Assembly: GCA_017883355.1 (NCBI GenBank)
Contig: JADGNS010000023.1
Span: 1-13,887 of the forward strand
Length of the DNA: 13,887 nucleotides
Origin: Candidatus Solibacter sp.
Lineage (GTDB): Bacteria > Acidobacteriota > Terriglobia > Bryobacterales > Bryobacteraceae
Reading direction: 5' to 3'
Under the pieces are notes generated by a model, which saw nothing but the letters and a program-made list of their open reading frames with translations, was not told the origin of the DNA and did no database searches. Position 1 is the stretch's first letter. Each line of letters opens with the position of its first letter. Both the position numbers and the translations under genes were made by a program. Shown here piece by piece: positions 1 to 7,394 of the stretch.

Positions 1-437
1 CAATTGTGGTTCTTTCCGTTGTTCGGCGTCACGTGCCACTTGCCGCTCATCATGGTCTGGTAGCCGGCTCCGCGCAGCACTTGCGCGATAGTCACGCAGT
101 TGCGATTGAGGTCGCCCTGGTAACCGGGCAGCGTGGGGCGGGGATTGACCATGTGTCCCACCCCCGCCTGGTGCGCGTAGAGCCCCGTGAGCAGGCTGGT
201 GCGGCTCGGGCAGCAGCGCGCGGTGTTGCGGAAATGCGTGAAGCGAACGCCCGATTGGGCCAGGCCGTCGATGTTGGGCGTGTGGATCTCGCTGCCGTAG
301 CAGCCCAGGTCGCTGAATCCCATATCGTCCGCCATCATGACAATGATGTTGGGTCGCCGCGACGCGGCGGAAGAAGAACGGCCTGCCGTGGCCAGGCCGG
401 CCGTTGCGAGTCGGACAAAGTCCCTGCGGAGGATCAA
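1..437 (-). CDS. Type I sulfatase (arylsulfatase family), N-terminal part, Tat-exported
   Basis: Hydrolyses sulfate esters, probably of a sulfated carbohydrate, outside the cytoplasm. About 145 residues are visible and the gene runs off the left edge; full sulfatases usually have 450-550 residues. The start is a TTG at 437, because an in-frame TGA lies at 450-452 with no ATG or GTG between. The N-terminus reads MILRRDFVRLATAGLA, a twin-arginine signal, which fits because type I sulfatases are often exported. The motif PNIIVMMADDMG (about residues 29-40) carries the metal-binding Asp pair. RCCPSRTSLLTG has the C-x-P-S-R sulfatase signature, with Cys75 the predicted formylglycine site. GKWH (about 132-135) supplies the conserved Lys and His. 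The Cys-type site implies activation by a formylglycine-generating enzyme or anaerobic maturase encoded elsewhere. The substrate cannot be told from this part. No strong Shine-Dalgarno is seen; translation may couple to the remnant ending at 442. Confidence 0.9.
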   Translation of the reverse strand, partial: MILRRDFVRLATAGLATAGRSSSAASRRPNIIVMMADDMGFSDLGCYGSEIHTPNIDGLAQSGVRFTHFRNTARCCPSRTSLLTGLYAHQAGVGHMVNPRPTLPGYQGDLNRNCVTIAQVLRGAGYQTMMSGKWHVTPNNGKNHN

Positions 438-441
438 GGAC

Positions 442-628
442 TTATTCTGTCATGAAAACTTCACGGGCGCTGGCGCCGCTCCCGTCCAGCGTCTCCCGCC
501 ACTCCCGCAGCGTGCTCGCTGCCACAAGGACATCCCATCTCGGCGCTGGACTGCAATCCGATCGGGGACATCTGCCCTGGCGCGGCACTTGAAGCAAGCG
601 CCGACAACAAATCCCTTCGATTGAACAA
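442..628 (-). pseudogene. Short broken gene with Tat-like N-terminus, upstream of the sulfatase
   Basis: Two frames on the minus strand look like the ends of one protein. From a possible TTG start at 626-628 the first frame reads FNRRDLLSALASSAAPGQ, a twin-arginine signal like those of acidobacterial exported enzymes. About 30 codons later its text becomes implausible. The next frame takes over near position 530 with DVLVAASTLREWRETLDG and ends REVFMTE-stop (TAA at 442-444), only 4 nt before the sulfatase TTG. That spacing is typical of genes in one operon. The simplest reading is a gene reduced by an internal deletion or a frameshift to about 60 codons. I do not recognise the family. It could also be ordinary intergenic sequence with chance open frames. 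Confidence 0.35.
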
Positions 629-659
629 CGCAACACCCGTGACGTTACGCCCGCGCGTA

Positions 660-1286
660 CTACTTGACGACCGCGCCCGTTGTGGCATTCACCAACGCCG
701 CATAGCCGTTCTTCGTGCTTCCCCACATTATGTACCACACCGGCGCCGCGAATCGCGATGCATTGCCCAGCCGGAACGTGGCCTTCTGGTTCGGATGCGC
801 CTTCAGCCAGTCCGCCGCCTTTTCAAACGCCGCTTTGTAGGCGGCATCGGAATCCACCACAAACTCACTGTTCGAGAACGGCTTGCTGGCCGGTGTGGCG
901 CCGCCCCAGGGGAGCACGGGGCCGATATTGACTCCCTTTCGGAGGTCGGTTCCGTTGTCGACCACAGCGTACGTGAAACTCCGCGCCTCCTTGCGGCTTG
1001 GGCAAACGAAGATGGCAGTCCACGCCCCGGCCTTCCCGTCCTCATTTTTGATATTCGGCGCTTCGCCGCTGTCCACACTGAGCGCCAGCAGATCGGTCGC
1101 CCAGGTGCGTGCCGGCTTGTACAGTTCATAGAACGCCCGTTGTGCGGTCACGGCCTCCGGTGCCTTTTCAGGCTCCTTCTTCGCCTCGGTCTCAACCTTC
1201 GCCGCTGTATTCGGGGCTTCCGAACAAGCCGACAGCACAAGAGTGGCAACAATGGCAGTTGCAGTCAACAGTACCTTTTTATTCAT
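660..1286 (-). CDS. Small lipoprotein of unknown function
   Basis: The 208-residue protein starts MNKKVLLTATAIVATLVLSAC: a Lys-rich n-region, a hydrophobic core and the lipobox LSAC, with Cys21 the predicted lipidated residue. Ser at +2 suggests, by the E. coli rule, passage to the outer membrane, though the rule may not hold here. Residues 25-47 are a charged Ala/Glu/Lys/Pro linker (EAKKEPEKAPEA). The remainder is one globular domain with WATDLLALSVDSGEAPNIK, WTAIFVCPSRKEARSFTYAV and a C-terminal WYIMWGSTKNGYAALVNATT ending TGAVVK. This last part resembles the strand-turn-strand of PepSY-like or other small periplasmic domains, but the family is not certain. The ATG at 1284-1286 is preceded by a GGTG-rich weak Shine-Dalgarno. 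It is separated by 114 nt from the next gene upstream on the same strand. Confidence 0.85.
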   Translation of the reverse strand: MNKKVLLTATAIVATLVLSACSEAPNTAAKVETEAKKEPEKAPEAVTAQRAFYELYKPARTWATDLLALSVDSGEAPNIKNEDGKAGAWTAIFVCPSRKEARSFTYAVVDNGTDLRKGVNIGPVLPWGGATPASKPFSNSEFVVDSDAAYKAAFEKAADWLKAHPNQKATFRLGNASRFAAPVWYIMWGSTKNGYAALVNATTGAVVK

Positions 1287-1400
1287 AAATCACCACACCT
1301 ATATTACCCCCGTGCCGATTCCTGCGGGGTGCCACCGGCGCCCAATCGATGAGCACCGCCAACCTGTCGCCCAAATTGACACGCAGCCGCAAGGAGTTCG

Positions 1401-1985
1401 TTACCGTGCCAGTGTCGGGCGAATCACCGTGTAGCCGGTAGGAACCTGAAACATGGACGCGGGAGGTTCCACTGCCGTGCACTTGCATATGCAGGTGCGC
1501 ACACCAAAACTTCCCACCGTCCGCGTCAATACCGGCATCTGCAACTTGGTGCTCGTCCACACCTCCCAACTGGTAATGGAGGGCGGCGATAGCGGGTCCA
1601 GGCCTTGGAACACGTAGCGCATACCCTCTACCTCCAGACCCTCCATGAAATCCTTACCGAGGGCTACCACGTTCGGGGCACTGGGAAGGCCGGGAACCGC
1701 CGGCAGCCGCGGGAGGTTCGGCAGCGGCGGCTCTGACGGAATGGGCACTTCATCAATCAGGATGCGTGCCTCCCGAGCCAGGTGGTCCAGCAGGATTCGC
1801 TCCCCGGTGGCCGGATCCGTGATGATGGAGGTCTTTCCGAAATCGACACGCAACTTGCCGTCGGCCGCGCGAAACCGCCTGATCAGGGATTCCAGCGGCA
1901 GCCCGCCGGGTAGGGAATGCTGTGTAGTCTCAATGCATTCGGCACAGGCCGCAACCAACGTTGGCTCAGCTTCCACAGCGTCCAC
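1401..1985 (-). CDS. Hypothetical protein, Pro-rich centre and Cys-rich C-terminus, 5' end uncertain
   Basis: The open frame runs as far as a GTG at 2067-2069. That start would put the promoter of the divergent receptor gene inside the coding region, so a later start is preferred. GTG at 1985 (MDAVEAEPTLVAACAEC, 194 codons) and GTG at 1976 are the candidates; neither has a good Shine-Dalgarno. The core contains RVDFGKTSIITDPATGERI and LLDHLAREARIL, a beta-rich segment I associate with uncharacterised acidobacterial secreted proteins. Next comes a Pro-rich stretch (PSEPPLPNLPRLPAVPGLP), then SWEVWTSTKLQMPVLTRTVG and CICKCTAVEPP near the C-terminus. Body composition and codon phase look genuine. 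There is no signal peptide on any candidate start, although such proteins are usually exported, so the gene may be a 5'-truncated remnant. Function unknown. Confidence 0.6.
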   Translation of the reverse strand: MDAVEAEPTLVAACAECIETTQHSLPGGLPLESLIRRFRAADGKLRVDFGKTSIITDPATGERILLDHLAREARILIDEVPIPSEPPLPNLPRLPAVPGLPSAPNVVALGKDFMEGLEVEGMRYVFQGLDPLSPPSITSWEVWTSTKLQMPVLTRTVGSFGVRTCICKCTAVEPPASMFQVPTGYTVIRPTLAR

Positions 1986-2021
1986 AGTATCACTTTTCCC
2001 TGGCGCAAAAGCAGTTTTCTG

Positions 2022-2051
2022 TTGACAAGATCCGAAGCGCCGGATTAGAAT
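2022..2051 (+). promoter_or_regulatory. Sigma70-type promoter of the receptor/inositol operon
   Basis: TTGACA at 2022-2027 (a perfect -35) is followed after 18 nt by TAGAAT at 2046-2051 (5 of 6 matches to the -10 consensus). Transcription would start near 2058. The leader of about 38 nt holds the 14-bp palindrome and the Shine-Dalgarno of the receptor gene. This is the only strong promoter-like site I find ahead of the packed gene run 2096-12671. Confidence 0.6.
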
Positions 2052-2064
2052 TCCCTCTAGCTGA

Positions 2065-2078
2065 TGCACACGTGTGCA
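2065..2078 (+). promoter_or_regulatory. Candidate LacI-family operator, 14-bp perfect palindrome
   Basis: TGCACACGTGTGCA is perfectly self-complementary and centred on CG. It lies just downstream of the predicted transcription start and ends 3 nt before the Shine-Dalgarno AGGGGG (2082-2087). LacI/GalR proteins typically bind palindromes with a central CpG that is opened by a hinge-helix leucine, so position and form fit repression by the LacI-type protein encoded at 5403. No second copy was noticed by eye in the window. The link between protein and site is inferred. Confidence 0.55.
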
Positions 2079-2095
2079 CCAAGGGGGCTACATCT

Positions 2096-5000
2096 ATGAA
2101 GATTTCGCGCAGGGTCCTGGTTCTGGCAGTCGTGCTCGCCGCACTGCCCATCGCCGCACTGGCACAATTTGAAACAGCCTCGGTACTCGGTACCGTCAGG
2201 GACGGTACCGGCGCTGTCATTGTCGGTAGCAAGGTCACACTGGAAAACGTCAAGACCGGCGTTCTCTCCACCACGCAATCCAACGATTCCGGCAACTTCG
2301 ATTTCATCGCCGTCCAGATCGGGACGTATCGCCTCAAGGCGGAAGCTCCCGGATTCAAGGTCGGCCTCGGATCGGACTTCACCGTCGCGGTCAGTGCCCG
2401 TCAAAGGGTGGACCTGACCTTGGAAGTAGGCGACGTCACGCAAAGCGTCGCCGTCAAGGACACTGCCGCCATGCTCGAAACCGATTCGAGCGACCGCGGG
2501 CAGGTCATCAACAATGCCACCGTCGTCAATCTACCGTTGAACGGGCGCAATTATTCCGACCTCGCTTTGCTGGCCCCCGGTGTCCGCAAGTCGTTTCTGG
2601 GCATGGATCCCAATAACAGCAACTTCCGCGAAGGCTCGTTCAACGTTAACGGGCAGCGTAGCGCCTTCAATAACTTTCAGGTGGACGGCGTCGACAACAA
2701 CGCCTATAACACCAGCAATCAGGGCTACTCCAATCAGGCCATCCAACTGAGTCCCGACGCCGTGGCCGAGTTCAAGGTGCAGACCGACAACTTCAGCGCC
2801 GAATACGGACGCGCCGGCGGCGCCATCGTCAACGTGTCGCTCAAGAGCGGCACCAATCAGTTTCACGGCGCGGCATGGGAGTTCCTGCGCAACACCAGGC
2901 TGAATGCCGTGGGTTATTTCAAGCCGGCCAATGGCAAGCCCGTCTTCCAGCAGAACCAGTTCGGCGGAGTCTTCGGCGGGCCGGTCATCAAGAACAAGAC
3001 CTTTTTCTTTGTCGACTTTGAGGCCCTGCGGCGCAAAACCGCAACCCTCGCATACCTGACTGTGCCTACGGCGGGTCAGCGCACCGGCATCTTCGGCCAG
3101 CCCATCAAGAACCCATACACCGGCGAGATCTACTCCAACGGCGTGATCCCGCAGTCGCTCATCACCCCCTTTGCGGCGAAGGTCTTCAGCCAGTTGCCCG
3201 CCGCGACCACCAGCGGCACATCCAACAACTATCAGGCGCTGCCCAGCGTGCCCAGCGTGGAGAACAAGGGCGACGCCCGTGTAGACCACTACTTCAACAG
3301 CAAGGCAACCGCCTACTTCCGCTACAGCCACCGCGAGTTCAATCAGACCGACAATCCGCAGATACCCCTGCCGCTGGGCTCCGATTCCAGCAACGGGTTT
3401 GTCAACATCATCAACAAGCAGATCGCTGGCGGCGTGACCTATACGGTGAGCCCCACCTCGCTGGTGGAGTTCCGCATGGGATACACCAGGTCGACGGGTG
3501 GAAAATGGCCGATCCAGTTGGGTATGCCCAACATGCTCGAGGCATACGGCATTCCTGGATTGCCCAGCGACGCCAGTGTCAGCGGCGGTCTCAACACGCA
3601 GGTCATCAACGGCTACCTGAATCTGGGCCGGCGCAGCAGCACGCCGCAGTTTCAGAATCCGACGGTCTTCAATCCCAAGGTAAACTACACGCGCATGTTC
3701 GCCCAGCACTCCCTTAAGCTCGGCTACGAGTACCAACACATCGACACCGCGGTTCTGGATTTCAGCCCGCAGTACGGTCAGGATAGCTACAACGGCCAGT
3801 TCAGCGCACCGACGGGCGCGTCCTCGAACAATATCTATAACGTCGCCGATTTTCTCTTCGGGGCGCGGAGCGCCTATTCCCTAACCAACGTCTTTGTCGC
3901 TCAATACCGTCAGCGCATGAATTTCTTCTATGTGCAGGACGATTGGAAGGTCTCCGGGAAACTGACCCTCAACCTGGGTGTCCGCTATGAATACGCCACG
4001 CCGCAGTGGGAAGACGGCAATCACCTGGCGAATTTTGTGCCGGGGTCGCCCGCCAAGATGATCACCGCTTCCTCGGGCGATATGTTCAGCCGCGCGCTCG
4101 TGCATCCGGACCGCAACAATTGGGCGCCGCGCCTCGGCCTGGCTTACCAGCTCACGCCCAAAACCGTCGTCCGCAGCGGTTACGGCATCAGCTACATCCA
4201 CTTCAACCGCGCGGGCGGAGAGAACTTGCTGGCCTACAACCCGCCGTCGGTGATCACCATCAATATCAATAACCCGAATCCCCAGACCTCGCCCACCTGT
4301 GCGGCCGACGTGGCCAACTCCAATTGCTTCCGGCCCACGGCGTTGGGCTACACGGCGAGTATCCTGGACCCGACCCGCATCGACTTCACCAGCACTTCGC
4401 TGCGCTACACTCCGCCGGAGACGCGCACCGGCTACGTGCAGAGCTGGCATTTCACCGTCCAGCAGCAGTTGGCCAAAGACCTGCTCTTTGAAGTGGCCTA
4501 CGTAGGGAACCATGGCGTGAAGCTCATGACCCTCGGCGATGTGAACCAGGCGCGGCCGCAGGCTCCCAACGAGAATTCGACCCTCAATGCGCGGCGCCCC
4601 TACCTCGGCTTTGGCGACGTCGAGATCTCCTATGGGGCAGGTTACGATACCTACCATGCCCTGCAAACCAAGCTCGAGAAGAGGTTTTCGGGTGGGTTCT
4701 ACTTCCTGAACTCCTTCACGTGGTCGAAGTTGATCGACAACGCCTCCGGACACCTGGAGGCCAACAACGGCGATAATTCCCGCGTGAATTTCCTCGACCC
4801 GGGCTACAACAAAGGCGTGGGCAGCTACAACCAGCCTTTCAGCAACACCACCACAGTGGTGTACGCCGTCCCCTATGGCAAGGGCCGGAAGTTCGGATCC
4901 AATGCCAATCCCGTGCTGACCGCGATTATTGGAGGCTGGCAGGCGACGTTCATCAACACGATGTCGAGCGGCATGCCGGTCAACTTGAACTACTCCCCTG

Positions 5001-5392
5001 CCTCTCGCTATTCGGTCAGCGGTTATCCCACCTACAGGCCCACCTTGCTGGGGGACCCGATGGCGCCCCTCGCCCAGCGGAATATCGACAATTATTTTAA
5101 CAAGGCGAATGTGATCATCCCGGTGGACCCGCTCAACCCCAACCCGTTCGGCAACGCCGGACGCAACACGGTTCGGAGCTATGCCATCTACCAGACCGAC
5201 CTCGGCATGCACAAGGATTTCCCGCTTTGGTCGGAGGTCCGCAAGCTCGAATTCCGCACGGAGTTTTTCAACCTGATGAACAAGACCAACTTCCAGGCGC
5301 CGAACTCCACTTCCAGCAGCAGTGCTTTCGGCACCATCCGAAGCACCTTCCCGGCGCGCGTAATTCAGATGGCGATGAAGTTCGTCTTCTAG
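2096..5392 (+). CDS. TonB-dependent outer-membrane receptor, Oar-like, with carboxypeptidase-regulatory-like domain
   Basis: An outer-membrane transporter of 1098 residues. The ATG at 2096 is chosen because AGGGGG lies 8 nt upstream and the product then begins with a clean signal peptide, MKISRRVLVLAVVLAALPIA, cleaved around ALA-QF (after residue 23). An upstream in-frame extension would overrun the promoter. Residues 25-110 form a carboxypeptidase-regulatory-like beta-sandwich (TASVLGTVRDGTGAVIVGSK). About 125-255 is the plug, with VVNLPLNGRNYSDLALLAPG, FNVNGQRSAFNNFQVDGVDN and VSLKSGTNQFHG. The rest is a 22-strand-type barrel, rich in Asn and aromatics, ending in the beta-signal-like MAMKFVF. 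No clear TonB box is seen. As promoter-proximal gene, 10 nt before the LacI gene and ahead of inositol catabolism genes, it probably imports inositol or, since free inositol could pass porins, a larger inositol conjugate. That substrate is inferred. Confidence 0.93.
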   Translation: MKISRRVLVLAVVLAALPIAALAQFETASVLGTVRDGTGAVIVGSKVTLENVKTGVLSTTQSNDSGNFDFIAVQIGTYRLKAEAPGFKVGLGSDFTVAVSARQRVDLTLEVGDVTQSVAVKDTAAMLETDSSDRGQVINNATVVNLPLNGRNYSDLALLAPGVRKSFLGMDPNNSNFREGSFNVNGQRSAFNNFQVDGVDNNAYNTSNQGYSNQAIQLSPDAVAEFKVQTDNFSAEYGRAGGAIVNVSLKSGTNQFHGAAWEFLRNTRLNAVGYFKPANGKPVFQQNQFGGVFGGPVIKNKTFFFVDFEALRRKTATLAYLTVPTAGQRTGIFGQPIKNPYTGEIYSNGVIPQSLITPFAAKVFSQLPAATTSGTSNNYQALPSVPSVENKGDARVDHYFNSKATAYFRYSHREFNQTDNPQIPLPLGSDSSNGFVNIINKQIAGGVTYTVSPTSLVEFRMGYTRSTGGKWPIQLGMPNMLEAYGIPGLPSDASVSGGLNTQVINGYLNLGRRSSTPQFQNPTVFNPKVNYTRMFAQHSLKLGYEYQHIDTAVLDFSPQYGQDSYNGQFSAPTGASSNNIYNVADFLFGARSAYSLTNVFVAQYRQRMNFFYVQDDWKVSGKLTLNLGVRYEYATPQWEDGNHLANFVPGSPAKMITASSGDMFSRALVHPDRNNWAPRLGLAYQLTPKTVVRSGYGISYIHFNRAGGENLLAYNPPSVITININNPNPQTSPTCAADVANSNCFRPTALGYTASILDPTRIDFTSTSLRYTPPETRTGYVQSWHFTVQQQLAKDLLFEVAYVGNHGVKLMTLGDVNQARPQAPNENSTLNARRPYLGFGDVEISYGAGYDTYHALQTKLEKRFSGGFYFLNSFTWSKLIDNASGHLEANNGDNSRVNFLDPGYNKGVGSYNQPFSNTTTVVYAVPYGKGRKFGSNANPVLTAIIGGWQATFINTMSSGMPVNLNYSPASRYSVSGYPTYRPTLLGDPMAPLAQRNIDNYFNKANVIIPVDPLNPNPFGNAGRNTVRSYAIYQTDLGMHKDFPLWSEVRKLEFRTEFFNLMNKTNFQAPNSTSSSSAFGTIRSTFPARVIQMAMKFVF
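2188..2210 (+). repeat. Perfect inverted repeat inside the receptor coding region
   Basis: CGGTACCGTC (2188-2197) and GACGGTACCG (2201-2210) are exact reverse complements separated by AGG, giving a 10-bp stem with a 3-nt loop, about 93 nt into the gene. It encodes the G-T-V-R-D-G-T-G segment of the N-terminal domain, where the repeated Gly-Thr codons make part of the symmetry expected. It could slow early translation or pause RNA polymerase, or mean nothing. Confidence 0.5.
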
Positions 5393-5402
5393 GCGGCCTC
5401 CT

Positions 5403-6449
5403 GTGAACGTGCGCTGCCCAAACCCGTCAACTCCCGCCAAGCCGGTCTCCATTAAGGACATCGCAAGAATGGCGGGTGTCACCCACTCCACCGTCTCCCG
5501 CGCTCTGCGCAACAGCCCGCTGGTCAGGCGGGAAACCGTGGAGAGGATTCAGCGCATCGCCCATGAAGCCGGATACCGCGCCAGCGCCGCGGCTCGCAGC
5601 CTGGTCACCCGCCGCAGCGACACCATCGGTGTGGTGGTCACCAACATCGCCGACCCGTTTGTCGGCGGAGTAGTAAGCGGCATCGAGGAGACCGCCGACC
5701 AGCACGGTTTGTCGGTCTTCCTGGCCAATTCCAACGCCGAACCGGAGCGCGAAGTCCGCGTGGCGCGCATGTTCGAAGAGAGGCGGGTGGACGGCATCAT
5801 CGTCACCGCCTCCCGGGTCGGCGCCCAATATGTGCCCCTGCTCTCGCACATGCAGGTGCCCATCGTGCTGCTCAATAACCAGCACCCGAGCCAGTTCGCC
5901 CACTCCGTGATGATCGCCAACGTCCAGGCCAGTCTGGACGCGACACGGCACTTGATCGTGCTGGCGCATCGCCGGATTGCCTACCTGGGAGACCGTTACG
6001 GATACCAGTCCGACGCCGAAAGGTACGCTGGCTACCGGCAGGCGTTGGAAACCCACGGTTTGCCGTTTGATCCTCTCCTGGTGGCGTATGGCGACGGCAA
6101 GCCGGAAGGCGCCGAGGCGGCGATGGCCCCTCTGCTCGCCTTGCCGCAGCCACCTACCGCCGTCTTCTGCTATAACGATCTGTCGGCCTTGGGCGCGATG
6201 CGCCAGATCCGCAGCCGCGGCCTGCGGATTCCCGTCGACATCTCCGTCGTAGGTTTTGACGATCTGCACATCAGCCAGTACTTGAATCCCGCCTTGACCA
6301 CCGTCCGCCAACCCATGCGTCAGATGGGGCGCATGGCCATGGAGACGTTGCTGCAAATCTTCGCCGGCGCCGAATCGGGGCACGATATCAAAGTTCCCGG
6401 GGAGTTGATTGTGCGCCAGTCCACCGCGCCATACAAGGAGAGCCAATGA
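5403..6449 (+). CDS. LacI/GalR-family transcriptional regulator, probable inositol-operon repressor
   Basis: A 348-residue regulator, normal length for the family. The GTG start lies 10 nt after the receptor stop. The DNA-binding domain spans about 16-70: VSIKDIARMAGVTHSTVSRA is the helix-turn-helix with the family's conserved AGV-x-x-x-TVSR pattern. His28, Ser29 and Arg33 sit at the positions that read operator bases in LacI, and the hinge helix AAARSLVTRRS follows. From 74 the periplasmic-binding-protein-like effector domain begins (DTIGVVVTNIADPFVGGVVS) and continues through AVFCYNDLSALGAM and ISVVGFDDLHISQYLNPALT to TTVRQPMRQMG, all typical. The inducer is probably inositol or a pathway intermediate. 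The gene lies inside the operon it would control, suggesting autoregulation through the CG-centred palindrome at 2065. Its stop overlaps the next start (ATGA). Confidence 0.93.
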   Translation: MNVRCPNPSTPAKPVSIKDIARMAGVTHSTVSRALRNSPLVRRETVERIQRIAHEAGYRASAAARSLVTRRSDTIGVVVTNIADPFVGGVVSGIEETADQHGLSVFLANSNAEPEREVRVARMFEERRVDGIIVTASRVGAQYVPLLSHMQVPIVLLNNQHPSQFAHSVMIANVQASLDATRHLIVLAHRRIAYLGDRYGYQSDAERYAGYRQALETHGLPFDPLLVAYGDGKPEGAEAAMAPLLALPQPPTAVFCYNDLSALGAMRQIRSRGLRIPVDISVVGFDDLHISQYLNPALTTVRQPMRQMGRMAMETLLQIFAGAESGHDIKVPGELIVRQSTAPYKESQ

Positions 6450-7264
6450 GTGCATTGCTGGTACGCCCGGAGAAATTCACCAATCGCATTGAGAGTTTTG
6501 GTTACGAATACCTGTCTTTTGAAGTTCGCAAGCTGGCCGCGGGTCGGGAATACGCCGCGGAAACCGGCGCCAACGAACTGGCCATCGTCGTGTTGGGCGG
6601 CGTCTGTTCGGTCGCCACAGCGCTCCAGGCATGGCCGCGCATCGGCGCGCGAAGCAGCGTATTTGACGGCCTGCCCTACACCTTGTACCTGCCGGTTTCC
6701 ACCGCCTTCTCCATCACCGCCGATACCGATAGCGACCTGGCCTTCTGTTACTGCCGCGCCGAAGAGCGTCACCCGGCGCGCCTGGTGACGCCCGATGAGG
6801 TGCGCGTCGAGATCCGCGGCGGGGGAAACGCCACCCGCCAGATCCATCACATGTTGAGCCCCCAGTTCCCGGCGCATCGCCTGTTGGTAGTGGAAGTCTT
6901 CACCCCCGCCGGCAACTGGTCCAGCTATCCGCCGCACAAGCACGATGTGCACAACCCTCCCGCCGAAGTAGATCTCGAAGAAATCTACTACTACCGGGTG
7001 GACCGCCCGGAGGGCTACGCGATTCAGAGGGTCTACACCGCCGACCGCCGCATCGACGAAACCCTCACGGTGCGGGGCGGCGAGCTCGTCCTGATTCCGG
7101 AAGGCTACCACCCCGTGGTGGCCGCCCATGGCTACAACGTGTACTATCTGAACGCGCTGGCCGGCTCGGCCAGGTCCATGGCCGCCTCCGACGACCCGGA
7201 CTATGCCTGGGTCCGCGACACCTGGCGCGAGCAGGACCCGAGATTGCCCATGGTGAAAAGGTGA
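6446..7264 (+). CDS. iolB: 5-deoxy-glucuronate isomerase
   Basis: Converts 5-deoxy-D-glucuronate to 2-deoxy-5-keto-D-gluconate, after ring opening in myo-inositol breakdown; cytoplasmic. The protein has 272 residues, the usual IolB size. It is a bicupin of the KduI/IolB family. The second cupin holds the metal site: WSSYPPHKHD (His164, His166), EVDLEEIYYYRV (Glu179) and IPEGYHPV (His222), the expected two-His, Glu, His set. The first half (ELAIVVLGGVCSVA) is the degenerate cupin. The ATG overlaps the LacI stop by 4 nt (ATGA), with AAGGAG at 6435-6440 five nt upstream, so translation is likely coupled. The family call rests on the whole sequence and on iolD, iolE and iolG following. Confidence 0.94.
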   Translation: MSALLVRPEKFTNRIESFGYEYLSFEVRKLAAGREYAAETGANELAIVVLGGVCSVATALQAWPRIGARSSVFDGLPYTLYLPVSTAFSITADTDSDLAFCYCRAEERHPARLVTPDEVRVEIRGGGNATRQIHHMLSPQFPAHRLLVVEVFTPAGNWSSYPPHKHDVHNPPAEVDLEEIYYYRVDRPEGYAIQRVYTADRRIDETLTVRGGELVLIPEGYHPVVAAHGYNVYYLNALAGSARSMAASDDPDYAWVRDTWREQDPRLPMVKR

Positions 7265-7269
7265 GACCC

Positions 7270-7383
7270 ATGGACATTGTCATATTGGACGGTTTGGCGG
7301 CCAACGAAGCATTGCAGTCGATAGCGGCGTACCGCGGGCGCCGCATCGATCGCCTCGCGTCTTCTGTGAGCCGCGGGATTTGA
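7270..7383 (+). CDS. 37-codon mini-ORF between iolB and iolD
   Basis: ATG at 7270, 5 nt after the iolB stop, with AAGGTGAG at 7258-7265 as a plausible Shine-Dalgarno; TGA at 7381-7383 runs into the GGAGG of iolD. The text starts MDIVILDGLAANEALQSIAA and ends Arg-rich (RGRRIDRL). The first dozen residues resemble the opening beta-strand of D-2-hydroxyacid dehydrogenases (M-x-I-V-x-L-D-G), so this may be the stump of a deleted gene. It may instead be a small coupling peptide that carries ribosomes to iolD. Nothing in it resembles the IolC kinase often found in such clusters. No membrane segment. Confidence 0.45.
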   Translation: MDIVILDGLAANEALQSIAAYRGRRIDRLASSVSRGI

Positions 7384-7394
7384 GGAGGTATCGC

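Noticed and set aside
6..455. 149-codon plus-strand open frame at the left edge
   Set aside because: It is antisense to the sulfatase, whose C-x-P-S-R signature and metal-site motifs are on the minus strand.
1287..1400. TAATAT upstream of the lipoprotein as a -10 box
   Set aside because: It lies too close to the start codon and has no matching -35 at 16-18 nt.
3881..5512. 543-codon open frame on the minus strand opposite the receptor gene
   Set aside because: It mirrors the codon pattern of the receptor on the other strand, has no recognisable motif, and the plus-strand protein is clearly real.
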